A stretch of DNA of 64,000 nt from Serratia liquefaciens. GTDB taxonomy: Bacteria > Pseudomonadota > Gammaproteobacteria > Enterobacterales > Enterobacteriaceae. The position numbers and the translations under genes were made by a program. The DNA is taken from positions 1 through 64,000 of the forward strand of contig JAAXZN010000006.1 in assembly GCA_012719855.1 (NCBI GenBank). Reading direction: 5' to 3'. The notes beneath the pieces were generated by a model, which was given only the letters and a program-made list of their open reading frames with translations, was not told the origin of the DNA and made no database searches. Below, piece by piece: positions 8,048-16,952 of this stretch (positions are counted from its first letter, which is position 1; the number at the start of each line of letters is the position of its first letter).

Positions 8048-9175
8048 ATGCATTGCGCCTTGTATACGGCGGGCACCTGCCGTTCTTGTCAGTGGCTGGA
8101 AAAGCCTTACCCGCAGCAGCTGACAGACAAACAGCATCATCTGCAATCCCTGCTGGAACAACGTGACGTTGCCCAGTGGCTGGCGCCGATCGCCGGCGAG
8201 CAGAGCGCATTTCGCAATAAGGCCAAGATGGTGGTCAGCGGTAGCGTAGAGCGCCCGTTGCTCGGCATGCTGCACCGCGATGGCACGCCGGTTGATTTGA
8301 GTGCCTGTCCGCTGTATCCCGCCAGTTTTGCGCCCATGTTCGCGGTGTTGAAAAGTTTTATCGCCCGCGCCGGTTTGACGCCCTACAACGTGGCGCGTAA
8401 GCGCGGGGAACTGAAGTACCTGCTGCTGACCGAAAGCACCCACAGTGGTGGCGTGATGCTGCGCTTTGTACTGCGTTCAGATAGTAAATTGGCACAGCTG
8501 CGGGCGGCGTTGCCGTGGTTACAGCAGCAATTGCCACAACTCAGGGTGATCTCCGCCAATATTCAGCCGGTGCATATGGCGATTATGGAAGGAGAGCGTG
8601 AGATCCCGCTGACCGAACAGCAGGCGCTGGAAGAGCAATTTAATCAGGTGCCGTTGTATATCCGCCCGCAAAGCTTTTTCCAAACTAACCCCAAGGTGGC
8701 GGCTGAACTGTACGCTACCGCTCGTGACTGGGTTCGTGCATTGGGGATCGAAAGCATGTGGGATCTGTTCTGCGGTGTGGGGGGCTTTGGCCTGCACTGT
8801 GCGCAGAAGGAAACCCGCTTGACCGGGATTGAGATCAGCGCCGAGGCGATTGCCTGTGCGCGTCAGTCAGCGGAAACGCTGGGCCTGCAGCGGGTTGATT
8901 TCCAGGCGTTGGATTCCACGCGGTTCGCCACCGCCGAAGGCAGCGTACCTCAACTGGTACTGGTCAATCCGCCACGACGCGGCATCGGTAAAGCCTTGTG
9001 CGACTACCTGAATCAGATGGCACCTGGCTATATTCTGTATTCGAGCTGTAATGCCGAGACGATGGCGAAAGACATTGAGATGTTGCCGGATTACCGCATT
9101 GAGCGCGTGCAACTGTTCGACATGTTCCCCCATACCGCCCACTACGAAGTGCTGACGCTGCTGGTACGCCAGTAA
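8048..9175 (+). CDS. rlmC: 23S rRNA (uracil-747-C5)-methyltransferase RlmC
   Basis: 375-residue SAM-dependent RNA methyltransferase, the same length as E. coli RlmC (RumB). N-terminal cysteines C3, C11 and C14 (CRSCQW) and the one in DLSACPLYP form the expected [4Fe-4S] site. The SAM-binding motif [13 protein letters not shown] lies at about 238-250, and catalytic [10 protein letters not shown] near residue 334 completes the TrmA/RlmD fold. ATG 8048 gives the family N-terminus [11 protein letters not shown]. Upstream in-frame codons lie in the leader. It is convergent with artJ, with a hairpin between. Confidence 0.96.
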   Translation: MHCALYTAGTCRSCQWLEKPYPQQLTDKQHHLQSLLEQRDVAQWLAPIAGEQSAFRNKAKMVVSGSVERPLLGMLHRDGTPVDLSACPLYPASFAPMFAVLKSFIARAGLTPYNVARKRGELKYLLLTESTHSGGVMLRFVLRSDSKLAQLRAALPWLQQQLPQLRVISANIQPVHMAIMEGEREIPLTEQQALEEQFNQVPLYIRPQSFFQTNPKVAAELYATARDWVRALGIESMWDLFCGVGGFGLHCAQKETRLTGIEISAEAIACARQSAETLGLQRVDFQALDSTRFATAEGSVPQLVLVNPPRRGIGKALCDYLNQMAPGYILYSSCNAETMAKDIEMLPDYRIERVQLFDMFPHTAHYEVLTLLVRQ

Positions 9176-9220
9176 AGGCGTTTTTGAGGCAAGGTGCCGC
9201 AGTAGAGGGTATGTTTGAGA

Positions 9221-9244
9221 CAGGGCGTGGTGTTCCACGCCCTG
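9221..9244. terminator. Hairpin between convergent rlmC and artJ
   Basis: Perfect 10-bp stem CAGGGCGTGG, loop TGTT, CCACGCCCTG. It lies 45 bases past rlmC and 8 bases past the artJ stop. There is no strong T-run on either side, so it is a likely mRNA 3'-end hairpin serving both genes. Confidence 0.55.
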
Positions 9245-9252
9245 GCGAGATC

Positions 9253-9987
9253 TTACTGCGGGAACCACTTGTCGTTGATGGCTTTGTAGGTGCCGTCCGC
9301 CTTGATGGCGTCCAGTGCGGTATTCAGCTTGGCCAGCAGCGCCTGGTTGTCCGGGCGAACGGCAATGCCCAGGCCGGTGCCGAAGTATTGTGCATCGGTA
9401 ACATGCTCACCGACCGGCGCCAATTGCGGGCTGTTCTTCAACCACTCGTTGACCACCGCGGTATCACCGAATACGCCGTCAATACGGCCATTTTTCAGTT
9501 CGAGAATGGCATTCTGGTAGCTGTCGTAAGAGACGGTATTAATCTCCGGGTGTTTGTCCTGCATGTATTTTTGGTGGGTAGTGCCGTTCTCCATGCCGAT
9601 CTTTTTGCCTTTCAGATCCGCCAGCGAGCTGAATTTGCCTTTCTGCGCGATCACGATCGCTGAGTTGGCGTAATAAGGTTGGGTAAAGGAAACCTGCTTG
9701 CTGCGCTCTGGCGTGATGTCCATACCGGAAATCACCGCGTCGTATTTTTTGAATTTCAGGGCGGCGATCAGGCTGTCGAACGCCTGATTGGTAAAGGTGC
9801 ATTCGGCTTTCATTTGCTTGCACAGCGCGGTAGCCAGATCGATATCAAACCCGACAATCTTGTTGCTGGCATCCAGCGATTCGAAGGGAGGATAGGTGGC
9901 GGAAGAGGCGAAGCGAATGGTCTCGGCTGCACTGGCGTTGAAGGCGATGCCCGCCAATACCGTAGCGGCAAGTAATAGTTTTTTCAT
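9253..9987 (-). CDS. artJ: Arginine-binding periplasmic protein ArtJ
   Basis: 244-residue family 3 solute-binding protein specific for L-arginine in E. coli. The signal peptide (MKKLLLAATVLAGIAFNASA) is followed by the mature AETIRFASSATYPPFE start typical of the family, and the GFDIDLATALC signature follows. ATG 9987 has AGGAG 8 bases upstream, and the upstream in-frame ATG is rejected. It is a close paralogue of artI in the same cluster. It is transcribed separately: a strong terminator after artM and a putative ARG box precede it, as in E. coli, where arginine represses it through ArgR. Confidence 0.95.
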   Translation of the reverse strand: MKKLLLAATVLAGIAFNASAAETIRFASSATYPPFESLDASNKIVGFDIDLATALCKQMKAECTFTNQAFDSLIAALKFKKYDAVISGMDITPERSKQVSFTQPYYANSAIVIAQKGKFSSLADLKGKKIGMENGTTHQKYMQDKHPEINTVSYDSYQNAILELKNGRIDGVFGDTAVVNEWLKNSPQLAPVGEHVTDAQYFGTGLGIAVRPDNQALLAKLNTALDAIKADGTYKAINDKWFPQ

Positions 9988-10100
9988 GCGTAAAGCTCCT
10001 GTCTGCAAGTCTGCGTGTTTTTATCTCTTCACCGCTTGATTTTACTGACAATAACCCAAAGGTTTAGGCGGCTGTTTATCGACGTTTACCCTGACATTTA

Positions 10101-10118
10101 ATGCATTAATATGCAATA
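10101..10118 (-). promoter_or_regulatory. Candidate ARG box (ArgR) upstream of artJ
   Basis: TGCATTAATATGCA (10102-10115) is a pair of ArgR half-sites TGCAT and ATGCA around an AT core, about 115 bases upstream of the artJ start. It fits the ARG box pattern, and artJ is ArgR-repressed in E. coli. Only one box is clear. Confidence 0.55.
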
Positions 10119-10146
10119 TAAATGATTAAAAAATTACGACGGAAAT

Positions 10147-10173
10147 AAAAAAGCCCCGCGCGATGGCAGGGCT
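10147..10173 (-). terminator. Terminator of the artPIQM operon
   Basis: On the minus strand, about 20 bases past the artM stop, an 8-pair stem AGCCCTGC / GCGGGGCT (one G-T pair) is followed by a TTTTTT run. It is a classic intrinsic terminator separating artM from artJ. Confidence 0.9.
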
Positions 10174-10194
10174 CCGAGACCTGAGGAGGCGGAC

Positions 10195-10863
10195 TCAGTT
10201 GCGGCGCTCGAAGGCCAGCGCCCGACGCTCGACCACGCGCATCAACAACGTCAGCAGGCCGTTAACGCACAGATACACCAACCCGGCGGCACCAAACACC
10301 ATCACGTCGTAGGTACGGCCATACATCAGCTGGCTGTATCCCATCACTTCCATCAGGGTAATGGTATAGGCCAGCGAGGTGCTCTTGAACACCAACACCA
10401 CTTCGTTGGAGTAAGACGACAGCGCACGCTTGAAGGCAAAGGGCAGCAGGATACGCAACGACTGGGCACGCGACATGCCAAGCGCTTCGCAAGATTGCCA
10501 CTGACCGGCGGGGATCGCCCTCACGGCACCGTAAAACAGTTGGGTAGTGTAGGCCGCGCTGTTCAGCGCCAATGCGATCATCGCACACAGCCACGGCTGC
10601 GACAGCAGATCCCACAACCACGGATATTCGCGGATCGCCGGGAACTGGCCGGGGCCGTAGTAGATCAGGAAGATCTGCACCAGCAGCGGCGTACCGGTGA
10701 ACAGGGTGATATAGATTTTCACCAGCGGCGTCAGGATCGGCGTTTTCAGCGTCAGGATCACCGTCAGCACCAATGACAGCAGCAGTGCCACGATCAGGGC
10801 GGTAACGGTCAGCGTCAGGCTGGTGTGCAGCCCTTTGATAATTTCCGGCAAGAACTCAAACAT
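10195..10863 (-). CDS. artM: Arginine ABC transporter permease ArtM
   Basis: 222-residue HisM/GlnP-type inner-membrane permease, the same length as E. coli ArtM. Hydrophobic segments lie at about 12-35, 48-70, 85-108 and 185-208, and the EAA-like loop ...CEALGMSRAQSLRILLPFA around residues 143-161. It forms the arginine channel with ArtQ, driven by ArtP. Its ATG overlaps the artQ stop by one base (TGATG), so translation is coupled. It is the last gene of artPIQM and is followed by a strong terminator. Confidence 0.95.
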   Translation of the reverse strand: MFEFLPEIIKGLHTSLTLTVTALIVALLLSLVLTVILTLKTPILTPLVKIYITLFTGTPLLVQIFLIYYGPGQFPAIREYPWLWDLLSQPWLCAMIALALNSAAYTTQLFYGAVRAIPAGQWQSCEALGMSRAQSLRILLPFAFKRALSSYSNEVVLVFKSTSLAYTITLMEVMGYSQLMYGRTYDVMVFGAAGLVYLCVNGLLTLLMRVVERRALAFERRN

Positions 10864-11579
10864 CAGGCTGGCCCCCGCTCAAAGCGCGTGGTGCGCAGTT
10901 CAATACGTTTAATGATGTATTGGCTGAACAGGGTAACCACCAGATAGATTGCCGCCGCGATCACATACCAGGTAAAGGGCTCCTGAGTGCGAGTGGCGAT
11001 ACTCTTGGTCTGCAGCATCAGGTCGTTAACGCTGATCAGCGACACCAGCGCGGTGTCCTTCAGCAGAACCAACCACTGGTTGCCCAGCCCCGGCAGGGCG
11101 TGGCGCCACATCTGCGGCATGATCAGGCGAAAGAAAATCGCTGCGGTGCTCATCCCCAGAGCCTGACCGGATTCCCATTGCCCTTGCGGTACCGCTTTCA
11201 GCGCCCCGCGCAACGTTTGCGACGCATAGGCGGAATAGAGCAGGGCGAGGGCAATCACGCCGCACAGGAACGGGCTGACTTCGAAATTATCAATCGCCAG
11301 TTGGACGGGCAGTTGGAACAGGCCAAAGTTCAGGGTGAAGCCGTCGGACAGCATCAACAGCAGCTGCGATGAGCCGAAATAGATGAACAGCACCACCAGA
11401 ATTTCCGGCAGGCCGCGTAACAGCGTGACCCAGGCGGTGCCGAGCCAACTGACCACTTTCCAGCGAGATGACTCCCAGACGGCAAACAGCATCGCCAGGA
11501 TCAACCCGAGGATAAGGGCGCAAACGGCAAGGCCGACGGTCATCCCGGCGGCGCTTGCTAGAGGTTGAATTTCATTCAT
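10863..11579 (-). CDS. artQ: Arginine ABC transporter permease ArtQ
   Basis: 238-residue permease paired with ArtM, equal in length to E. coli ArtQ. It has several membrane helices and the loop [19 protein letters not shown] at about residues 137-155. It begins 9 bases after the artI stop and overlaps artM by one base, inside the artPIQM operon. Confidence 0.95.
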   Translation of the reverse strand: MNEIQPLASAAGMTVGLAVCALILGLILAMLFAVWESSRWKVVSWLGTAWVTLLRGLPEILVVLFIYFGSSQLLLMLSDGFTLNFGLFQLPVQLAIDNFEVSPFLCGVIALALLYSAYASQTLRGALKAVPQGQWESGQALGMSTAAIFFRLIMPQMWRHALPGLGNQWLVLLKDTALVSLISVNDLMLQTKSIATRTQEPFTWYVIAAAIYLVVTLFSQYIIKRIELRTTRFERGPA

Positions 11580-11588
11580 GGGGATAGA

Positions 11589-12320
11589 TTACTGCTGGAA
11601 CCATTTTTTGTAGATGGTTTCGTAAGTCCCATCCTGTTTGATCTTGTCGAGGGCGGCGTTGAACTTGCCCTGCAGATCGGTATTTTTCTGACGAACGGCA
11701 ATGCCCAGCCCGGTACCGAAGTAGTCTTTGTCGGTCACCTTTTCGCCTACCGCGGCCAGAGCGGCATTCTGTTTCAGCCATTCGTTGACCACTGCGGTGT
11801 CACCAAATACTGCGTCAACGCGACCATTCTTCAGATCCAAAATGGCGTTCTGATAGCTGTCGTAAGGCACGGTGGTGATTTCAGGGTGCTTATCGGTCAG
11901 GTATTTCTGATGCGTCGTGCCGTTCTGCACGCCCACTTTTTTGCCTTTCAGCGCCGCTACGTCGGCAACTTTGCCCTTCTGGGCGACAAACAGCGCGGAG
12001 TTGTCGTAATACGGCTTGGTAAACAGCACCTGTTTTTCACGTTCAGGCGTGATGTCCATACCGGCCATCACTGCGTCAAAACGCTTGAACTTCAGGCTTG
12101 GGATCAGACTGTCGAAAGCCTGATTGGTGAAGCTGCATTCGGCCTGCATCTCTTTGCACAGCGCATTGGCCAGATCGACGTCAAACCCCTGGATCTTGTT
12201 GCCGGCGTCAATAAATTCAAACGGAGGATAAGAAGCTTCGGTAGCGAAACGGATCGTTTCGGCTGCAGAGGCGGAAACGCTGATGCCAGCCAGAACGGCG
12301 GCGATTATTAGTTTTTTCAT
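11589..12320 (-). CDS. artI: Arginine-binding periplasmic protein ArtI
   Basis: 243-residue family 3 solute-binding protein. It has a signal peptide (MKKLIIAAVLAGISVSASA), then mature AETIRFATEASYPPFEF and the GFDVDLANALC signature. It is strongly similar to ArtJ along its whole length, indicating an old duplication. GGGGAG precedes the ATG. The artP stop lies 33 bases upstream. In E. coli, ArtI's ligand range is less clear than that of ArtJ. Confidence 0.95.
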   Translation of the reverse strand: MKKLIIAAVLAGISVSASAAETIRFATEASYPPFEFIDAGNKIQGFDVDLANALCKEMQAECSFTNQAFDSLIPSLKFKRFDAVMAGMDITPEREKQVLFTKPYYDNSALFVAQKGKVADVAALKGKKVGVQNGTTHQKYLTDKHPEITTVPYDSYQNAILDLKNGRVDAVFGDTAVVNEWLKQNAALAAVGEKVTDKDYFGTGLGIAVRQKNTDLQGKFNAALDKIKQDGTYETIYKKWFQQ

Positions 12321-12353
12321 CGCAAACTCCCCAAATTACAGCAAGTAAAATTG

Positions 12354-13082
12354 TTAGTGTGATAAGTAATTGGCAAACTCGGTGGTCTGTGGCTGCGTGA
12401 AGTGGCTGGCATCGCCTTGCTCCACCACGTGGCCGTTTTCCATGTACACCACGCGGCTGGCGGTTTTGCGCGCCACTTCCACTTCGTGGGTGACGATCAC
12501 CTGGGTGATGCCGGTGCCGGCCAGCTCGCGAATGATGCTGACGATTTGGGCGGTGATTTCAGGATCCAGCGCGGCGGTCGGCTCGTCGAACAGAAGCACC
12601 TGCGGTTCCATCATCAGCGCACGGGCAATGGCCACACGTTGCTGCTGGCCGCCGGAAAGGTGCAGCGGGAAGCGGTCGGCAAAGTCGGTCAGGCGCAAGC
12701 GCTTCAGCAACTTGTCGGCGCGCTCCATTGCCTCAGCCTTGGTCAGGCCCAGTACGCGGCACGGCGCTTCGATCAGGTTTTGCACGACGGTAAGATGAGG
12801 CCAGAGGTTGTATTGCTGGAATACCATGCCGACGTTCTGACGCAGCTCGCGAATGGCTTTTTCGCCGGGAGCCTGTTTGAAGTCGAATTGATTGCCGGCG
12901 ATCTGCAACTGACCCGAACGCGGCATTTCCAGCAGGTTCAACACCCGCAGCAATGAACTTTTCCCCGCGCCGCTTGGACCCAGCAGCACTAAAGTTTCCC
13001 CTGCTGGGCAATCCAGCGTGATGTCAAACAGCGCCTGATGTGCGCCGTAGTAGCAGTTGATACCGTTAAGTTGAATGCTCAT
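12354..13082 (-). CDS. artP: Arginine ABC transporter ATP-binding protein ArtP
   Basis: 242-residue polar amino acid ABC ATPase, identical in length to E. coli ArtP. The Walker [10 protein letters not shown] lies at 35-43, signature LSGGQ at 142-146, Walker B VLLFDEP at 162-168 and the switch histidine in VTHEVEVA. It is the first gene of artPIQM. Two imperfect ARG-box-like sequences (ATTGAATAGATATTGATG at 13091 and CAGAATACTTATGCAATC at 13128) lie just upstream, which fits ArgR control, although their spacing is not canonical. Confidence 0.96.
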   Translation of the reverse strand: MSIQLNGINCYYGAHQALFDITLDCPAGETLVLLGPSGAGKSSLLRVLNLLEMPRSGQLQIAGNQFDFKQAPGEKAIRELRQNVGMVFQQYNLWPHLTVVQNLIEAPCRVLGLTKAEAMERADKLLKRLRLTDFADRFPLHLSGGQQQRVAIARALMMEPQVLLFDEPTAALDPEITAQIVSIIRELAGTGITQVIVTHEVEVARKTASRVVYMENGHVVEQGDASHFTQPQTTEFANYLSH

Positions 13083-13090
13083 GCGCCAGA

Positions 13091-13145
13091 ATTGAATAGA
13101 TATTGATGCCGCGAATGTTAACTTCCACAGAATACTTATGCAATC
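13091..13145 (-). promoter_or_regulatory. ARG-box-like sequences upstream of artP
   Basis: Two stretches resemble the ARG box (TGAATA...ATTCA type): 13091-13108 and 13128-13145. Their centres are 37 bases apart, rather than the 21 of a standard tandem pair. The call leans partly on the known ArgR control of the E. coli operon. Confidence 0.35.
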
Positions 13146-13306
13146 TTTGTGCGTTAAAATTTATTACTGCGCGGCAGGATAGTAAAAGAATAGCACAAGA
13201 TACCGCGAGTCAGGTTCGAAGGGGGGATTTGTCGTGCACGCTGTGAGGTATGTAGCGAAAATTCTCAAAGTGAACGAATGTTGAGCGGAATCAAGGCATT
13301 TTTTTA

Positions 13307-13335
13307 CCCACCGGCATCAGGGCGATGACGGTGGG
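13307..13335. other. Hairpin between ybjP and artP
   Basis: Extended stem CCCACCG-CATC, loop AGGGC, GATG-CGGTGGG, with single mismatched bases between the two helices. The seven T's precede it on the plus strand, so for ybjP (minus strand) it is followed by A's. It is not a standard terminator in either direction but may mark the ybjP 3' end. Confidence 0.4.
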
Positions 13336-13345
13336 GCGTGTAAGC

Positions 13346-13894
13346 TTACTGGTTTTCCAATACCTGACGCAGCGTCCCGCTGGCGGCATGCGGCGGCACG
13401 TTCAGATAGCGGATATCATCCACCACCCAACAGGTGCCTTCACGCACCATCAGCACCTCATCCTGCCAGTTGACCGCGCTGCCGCCGTCCTTCTGGTAGC
13501 TTAGCTGCACGCGCAGCGGAATATTTTTGGCGTCGGTATTCGGGATGGTAGAAGCGCTGGCGACGCTGGCGCTGGTCGGACCCTGCGCGTTACCGGTAAA
13601 CAGATCGCCGGTGACCTGATGTTTGCCCGGGTTCTGGTTGGCCGCCACCAGGTCCTGATACAGCACTTTACTCAGGTAAGGTTGCAGCTGCGCCAGACGG
13701 TTGCTGTCGGGCAGGGTGGTAGCGGCTCCCTGTTGCAGGCGCAGATCGTAAAATTTCTGTGCGACCGTATCCGGGCCGCCTTCCACACAATCGCCGGTAC
13801 GGGAGCCGATATCCTTGAATGCCGGTTCGACGGTGGTGCAGGCACTCAGTAACAGCGCTAAGGGCAAAACAGCCGCAATCGTTTTTGTTTTCAT
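13346..13894 (-). CDS. ybjP: Putative lipoprotein YbjP
   Basis: 182-residue envelope protein with a lipoprotein signal peptide. The lipobox LLSAC places the lipidated cysteine at residue 19, and threonines at +2 and +3 favour outer-membrane sorting. The body resembles E. coli YbjP (171 residues), including the VLMVREGTCWVVDDIRY segment (about 148-164) seen in DUF3828-like proteins. Its function is unknown. It is a single gene between artP and ybjQ, as in E. coli. Confidence 0.88.
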   Translation of the reverse strand: MKTKTIAAVLPLALLLSACTTVEPAFKDIGSRTGDCVEGGPDTVAQKFYDLRLQQGAATTLPDSNRLAQLQPYLSKVLYQDLVAANQNPGKHQVTGDLFTGNAQGPTSASVASASTIPNTDAKNIPLRVQLSYQKDGGSAVNWQDEVLMVREGTCWVVDDIRYLNVPPHAASGTLRQVLENQ

Positions 13895-14055
13895 CTCATT
13901 ACCTTATGTGAAAGTCTCTACCATGAAGACCATTAGCCTACAGTATAAATGCGATTTCAGGCCTTGCATTCGTACTGCGTGCCATTTCAATACAGAACAT
14001 AATGCCAAATCAATGGTCAGATAAGTGCGATGAATCAATCAAGCAAGGAGTTTTC

Positions 14056-14379
14056 ATGCAGCTTTCCACTACCCCGACCCTGGAAGGGTTTACTATTACC
14101 GAGTACTGCGGCGTTGTCACCGGCGAGGCCATTCTGGGCGCCAATATTTTCCGCGATTTTTTTGCCGGCGTGCGTGACATCGTGGGTGGCCGTTCGGGCG
14201 CTTATGAGAAAGAGCTGCGTAAAGCGCGCCTGATTGCCTTCCGGGAGTTGGAAGAACAGGCGAAAGAGTTGGGGGCCAACGCGGTGGTCGGCATTGATAT
14301 CGATTATGAAACCGTCGGTAAAGACAGCAGCATGTTAATGGTGACCGTCAGCGGTACCGCGGTGAAAGTCAGCCGCTAA
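14056..14379 (+). CDS. ybjQ: YbjQ family (UPF0145) protein
   Basis: 107 residues, the exact length of E. coli YbjQ. It carries the UPF0145/heavy-metal-binding DUF74 pattern: [31 protein letters not shown] and [14 protein letters not shown], ending in [11 protein letters not shown]74 proteins form ring-shaped pentamers. The biological role is not settled. AAGGAG at 14045-14050 fixes the start. It is convergent with the DUF3300 gene. Confidence 0.94.
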   Translation: MQLSTTPTLEGFTITEYCGVVTGEAILGANIFRDFFAGVRDIVGGRSGAYEKELRKARLIAFRELEEQAKELGANAVVGIDIDYETVGKDSSMLMVTVSGTAVKVSR

Positions 14380-14389
14380 TCCTTTCTTT

Positions 14390-14411
14390 GCCCCCGGCCA
14401 TGACCGGGGGC
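14390..14411. terminator. Bidirectional hairpin between ybjQ and the DUF3300 gene
   Basis: Perfect 8-bp GC stem GCCCCCGG, loop CCATGA, CCGGGGGC in the 38-base convergent gap. It is likely the shared 3' boundary. Confidence 0.7.
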
Positions 14412-14417
14412 ATTCGT

Positions 14418-15926
14418 TTATCCTACTTTGTGTTCTTCCACTTTTAGCGGGCGATGTTCCTGCGGTTTGGCCGCTGGGGCAGGGTGATGTTGCGCCTGTT
14501 GAATCTGCGGCTGATGGAACGGTGTCGGTGCGTTATGCGGCATCATGGCATTTGGCCGTGGTTGAACCGGCTGCGGACGAAGAACGTTAGCCTTGGGCGC
14601 GACGTGTTCGACAGGTTTGATGGCCGGCAGCGGCGCCCTCTGCTGTACGGTGACAGGGGCCGGCAGGCGTTGTTCAGGTTCACGAACCGGTCGGATCTCG
14701 GCCTGATGAACGGGGGCTGAAATTGTCGCTGAGTGTGGGTGCGTGGTCGCCGGTGTTGAATGGGCGAAACTTGGCAGGGTCATCGGCTGCTGAACATGGG
14801 CAACTGGCGTCACCACATGGGATGCGGACGTTCCCGCATGGATAAAGTTCGGTGCCGTCATCGAATGGCGTTCATTGGCTGCGACGGGCGGCGTAAAATG
14901 TGGCTGTTGCATGTTGGCAACCTTAGGGGCTGCATAAGGCGTTGGTGCGGCAAAATGCGGCACCTGATTGACTGGCGTGTTGTGGTAGTTATTCACCGTG
15001 GTGCTGCGATTCACATTATTGTATTGGTTGATATTGGTGACACGGTTAATCACCGTGGTGGAGTGCGAGATATAAGGCGCATTGTTATAGACCACCGGTT
15101 GACGCCGATCATTCCAGCGCACGTCCCAGCTATGCCAGTTGTCATGATGCTGATTGATCAATGCCCCGACCGCGACGCCCACGCCAAAACTGATCGCGCC
15201 TGCCACCAACAAATCGCCACTGCTGTAGCCTGAGGCACTCTGATAGTGATAGCTCGGGTAGGCGGGGACGGGCTCGCCATAGGCCACCCAGGGATCGTAA
15301 CGCGGTACGTAAACCACATCCGGCTGGCTGGGCTCAATGACAATGGTTTGCGCCGGCGCAACCACTACCCTTTGCGGATAGGGCTGTGGTTCAACATATC
15401 GGGTCACGACCACCCTTTGCTGTGGCGACGTTTTCAGCGTGCCTTTGGCGGCGGCACGTTGGCGCATGACCTGAATGGCGTTCATCACGTCGGTAGGGTC
15501 GTTGAGATAAGCGCTGCCCAGCGCGGTGGTCCAGGGAATATTTTTGGCCATCTGATCCAGCACGTCAGGAAACAGTACCAAACCGCGTACGCTGGGGTCC
15601 CAGGGTTGAGCATCAGCGGCCGCGGTGAGCGCCGCCGGTTGCAGGCCGCGGTTTTGCGACAGCCAGCCATCCGCCGCGCTGATTTGATCGGGATAACCCG
15701 CACCGGCCAGCACCTGCGCCAACAGTTTGTCAGGAAAAAGCGCCACCGGGCTGACCAGTTGATACAATTGATTGGCACTCAGTGGCGTATAGGTTGATGC
15801 TGCCGCGGGCGTGGCCACAGCAGGTGCGGTTCCCCCCATGGTATTGGCCACCGTTTTTTGGTCACAGCCGCTGAGCGGCAGCATGGCGATGCAGATCAGC
15901 CAGGCGACAGGGTTGAGCTTAAACAT
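14418..15926 (-). CDS. DUF3300 family lipoprotein (YacH-like)
   Basis: 502-residue predicted lipoprotein: the signal peptide ends LPLSGC, with the lipidated cysteine at residue 21. The N-terminal half (about 45-250) has the DUF3300 pattern (LVSPVALFPDKLLAQVLAGAG, MAKNIPWTTALGSAYL, VVYVPRYDPWVAYG), followed by a hydrophobic glycine-rich stretch near 240-260. The C-terminal 200 residues are low-complexity, rich in H, P, Q, N and T. E. coli yacH encodes a related protein at another locus. Here the gene is inserted between ybjQ and amiD. Its function is unknown; the tail suggests an extended periplasmic or metal-binding region, which is a guess. Confidence 0.8.
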   Translation of the reverse strand: MFKLNPVAWLICIAMLPLSGCDQKTVANTMGGTAPAVATPAAASTYTPLSANQLYQLVSPVALFPDKLLAQVLAGAGYPDQISAADGWLSQNRGLQPAALTAAADAQPWDPSVRGLVLFPDVLDQMAKNIPWTTALGSAYLNDPTDVMNAIQVMRQRAAAKGTLKTSPQQRVVVTRYVEPQPYPQRVVVAPAQTIVIEPSQPDVVYVPRYDPWVAYGEPVPAYPSYHYQSASGYSSGDLLVAGAISFGVGVAVGALINQHHDNWHSWDVRWNDRRQPVVYNNAPYISHSTTVINRVTNINQYNNVNRSTTVNNYHNTPVNQVPHFAAPTPYAAPKVANMQQPHFTPPVAANERHSMTAPNFIHAGTSASHVVTPVAHVQQPMTLPSFAHSTPATTHPHSATISAPVHQAEIRPVREPEQRLPAPVTVQQRAPLPAIKPVEHVAPKANVLRPQPVQPRPNAMMPHNAPTPFHQPQIQQAQHHPAPAAKPQEHRPLKVEEHKVG

Positions 15927-16115
15927 GAGCGACTCACTTTTATCAGCGCAGGTAATACTATGAAGCTATCATCTGCCATGGAGTCCGCCAGCGCAGCGCA
16001 ACACTCACTTGCACATCTGGCCTCTCTGTCATCATTTATTGATCAACTTGATTATTGGATACAGATTAATCAATTCGAGTTACAAATTTGAGCCGCTCGA
16101 CGGCAGGAGGGATTC

Positions 16116-16952
16116 GTGAAAATCTGGCCAGGGATATTTGCTGCCGCATTGCTTGCCGGCTGCCAAAGCGCGCCGCAAAGCACCACCATTGACCGGGGCG
16201 ACTATCAGTTGGAAACCCTGCATCAGGCGCAGGGAGCAGACCAGCGCATTCGTTTTCTGGTGATGCATTACACCGCAGAAGATTTTCATTCCTCGCTTAA
16301 AACCCTGACGGATGAACACGTCAGCGCGCACTATCTGCTGCCCGCGCACCCGCCATTGGTACAGGGCAAACCGGTGGCGTTTCAACTGGTGCCTGAAGCC
16401 CTGCGCGCATGGCATGCCGGGGCCAGCACCTGGCGCGGCAGAACCAACCTGAATGATACCTCGATAGGGATTGAAATCGTCAATCGCGGGTTCAACCGCA
16501 CCCTGTTGTTTACCCATTGGCAGCCCTATACGCCGCAGCAAATAGCCCTGTTGATCCCGCTGAGCCGCGACATCATTCAGCGCTATGGCATTCAACCGAC
16601 CGACGTAGTGGGGCACAGCGATATAGCGCCCCAGCGCAAGCAGGATCCCGGCCCGTTATTCCCCTGGCGGCAACTGGCGCAGGCCGGTATTGGCGCCTGG
16701 CCGGACGAGCAACAGGTGCAGAAGCTGCTGGCCGGGCGCGACAGGTGGGCGACCGTGCCTCTGGCACCCTTGATCGAAAAGCTGGCGCGTTACGGTTATG
16801 GCATTGACGCTCAGTGGGACGTCAGGCAGCAGAAGAACGTGCTGGCGGCGTTTCAGATGCATTTCCGGCCCAGCGATTATCGCGGTGAGCCGGATGCGGA
16901 GACAGAGGCGATCGTTGATGCATTGCTGTTGAAGTACGGTGCGGCTCGCTAA
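16116..16952 (+). CDS. amiD: 1,6-anhydro-N-acetylmuramyl-L-alanine amidase AmiD
   Basis: 278-residue outer-membrane lipoprotein amidase that cleaves the lactyl-peptide bond of peptidoglycan fragments. The lipobox LAGC puts the acylated cysteine at 16. Zinc ligands of the amidase_2 fold are visible as VMHYTAED (H51) and GHSDIAPQRKQDPG (H and D near 167 and 177). A C-terminal peptidoglycan-binding-like region follows. The start is GTG with AGGAGG at 16105-16110. Its stop codon abuts the ybjS stop on the opposite strand with no bases between. Confidence 0.95.
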   Translation: MKIWPGIFAAALLAGCQSAPQSTTIDRGDYQLETLHQAQGADQRIRFLVMHYTAEDFHSSLKTLTDEHVSAHYLLPAHPPLVQGKPVAFQLVPEALRAWHAGASTWRGRTNLNDTSIGIEIVNRGFNRTLLFTHWQPYTPQQIALLIPLSRDIIQRYGIQPTDVVGHSDIAPQRKQDPGPLFPWRQLAQAGIGAWPDEQQVQKLLAGRDRWATVPLAPLIEKLARYGYGIDAQWDVRQQKNVLAAFQMHFRPSDYRGEPDAETEAIVDALLLKYGAAR

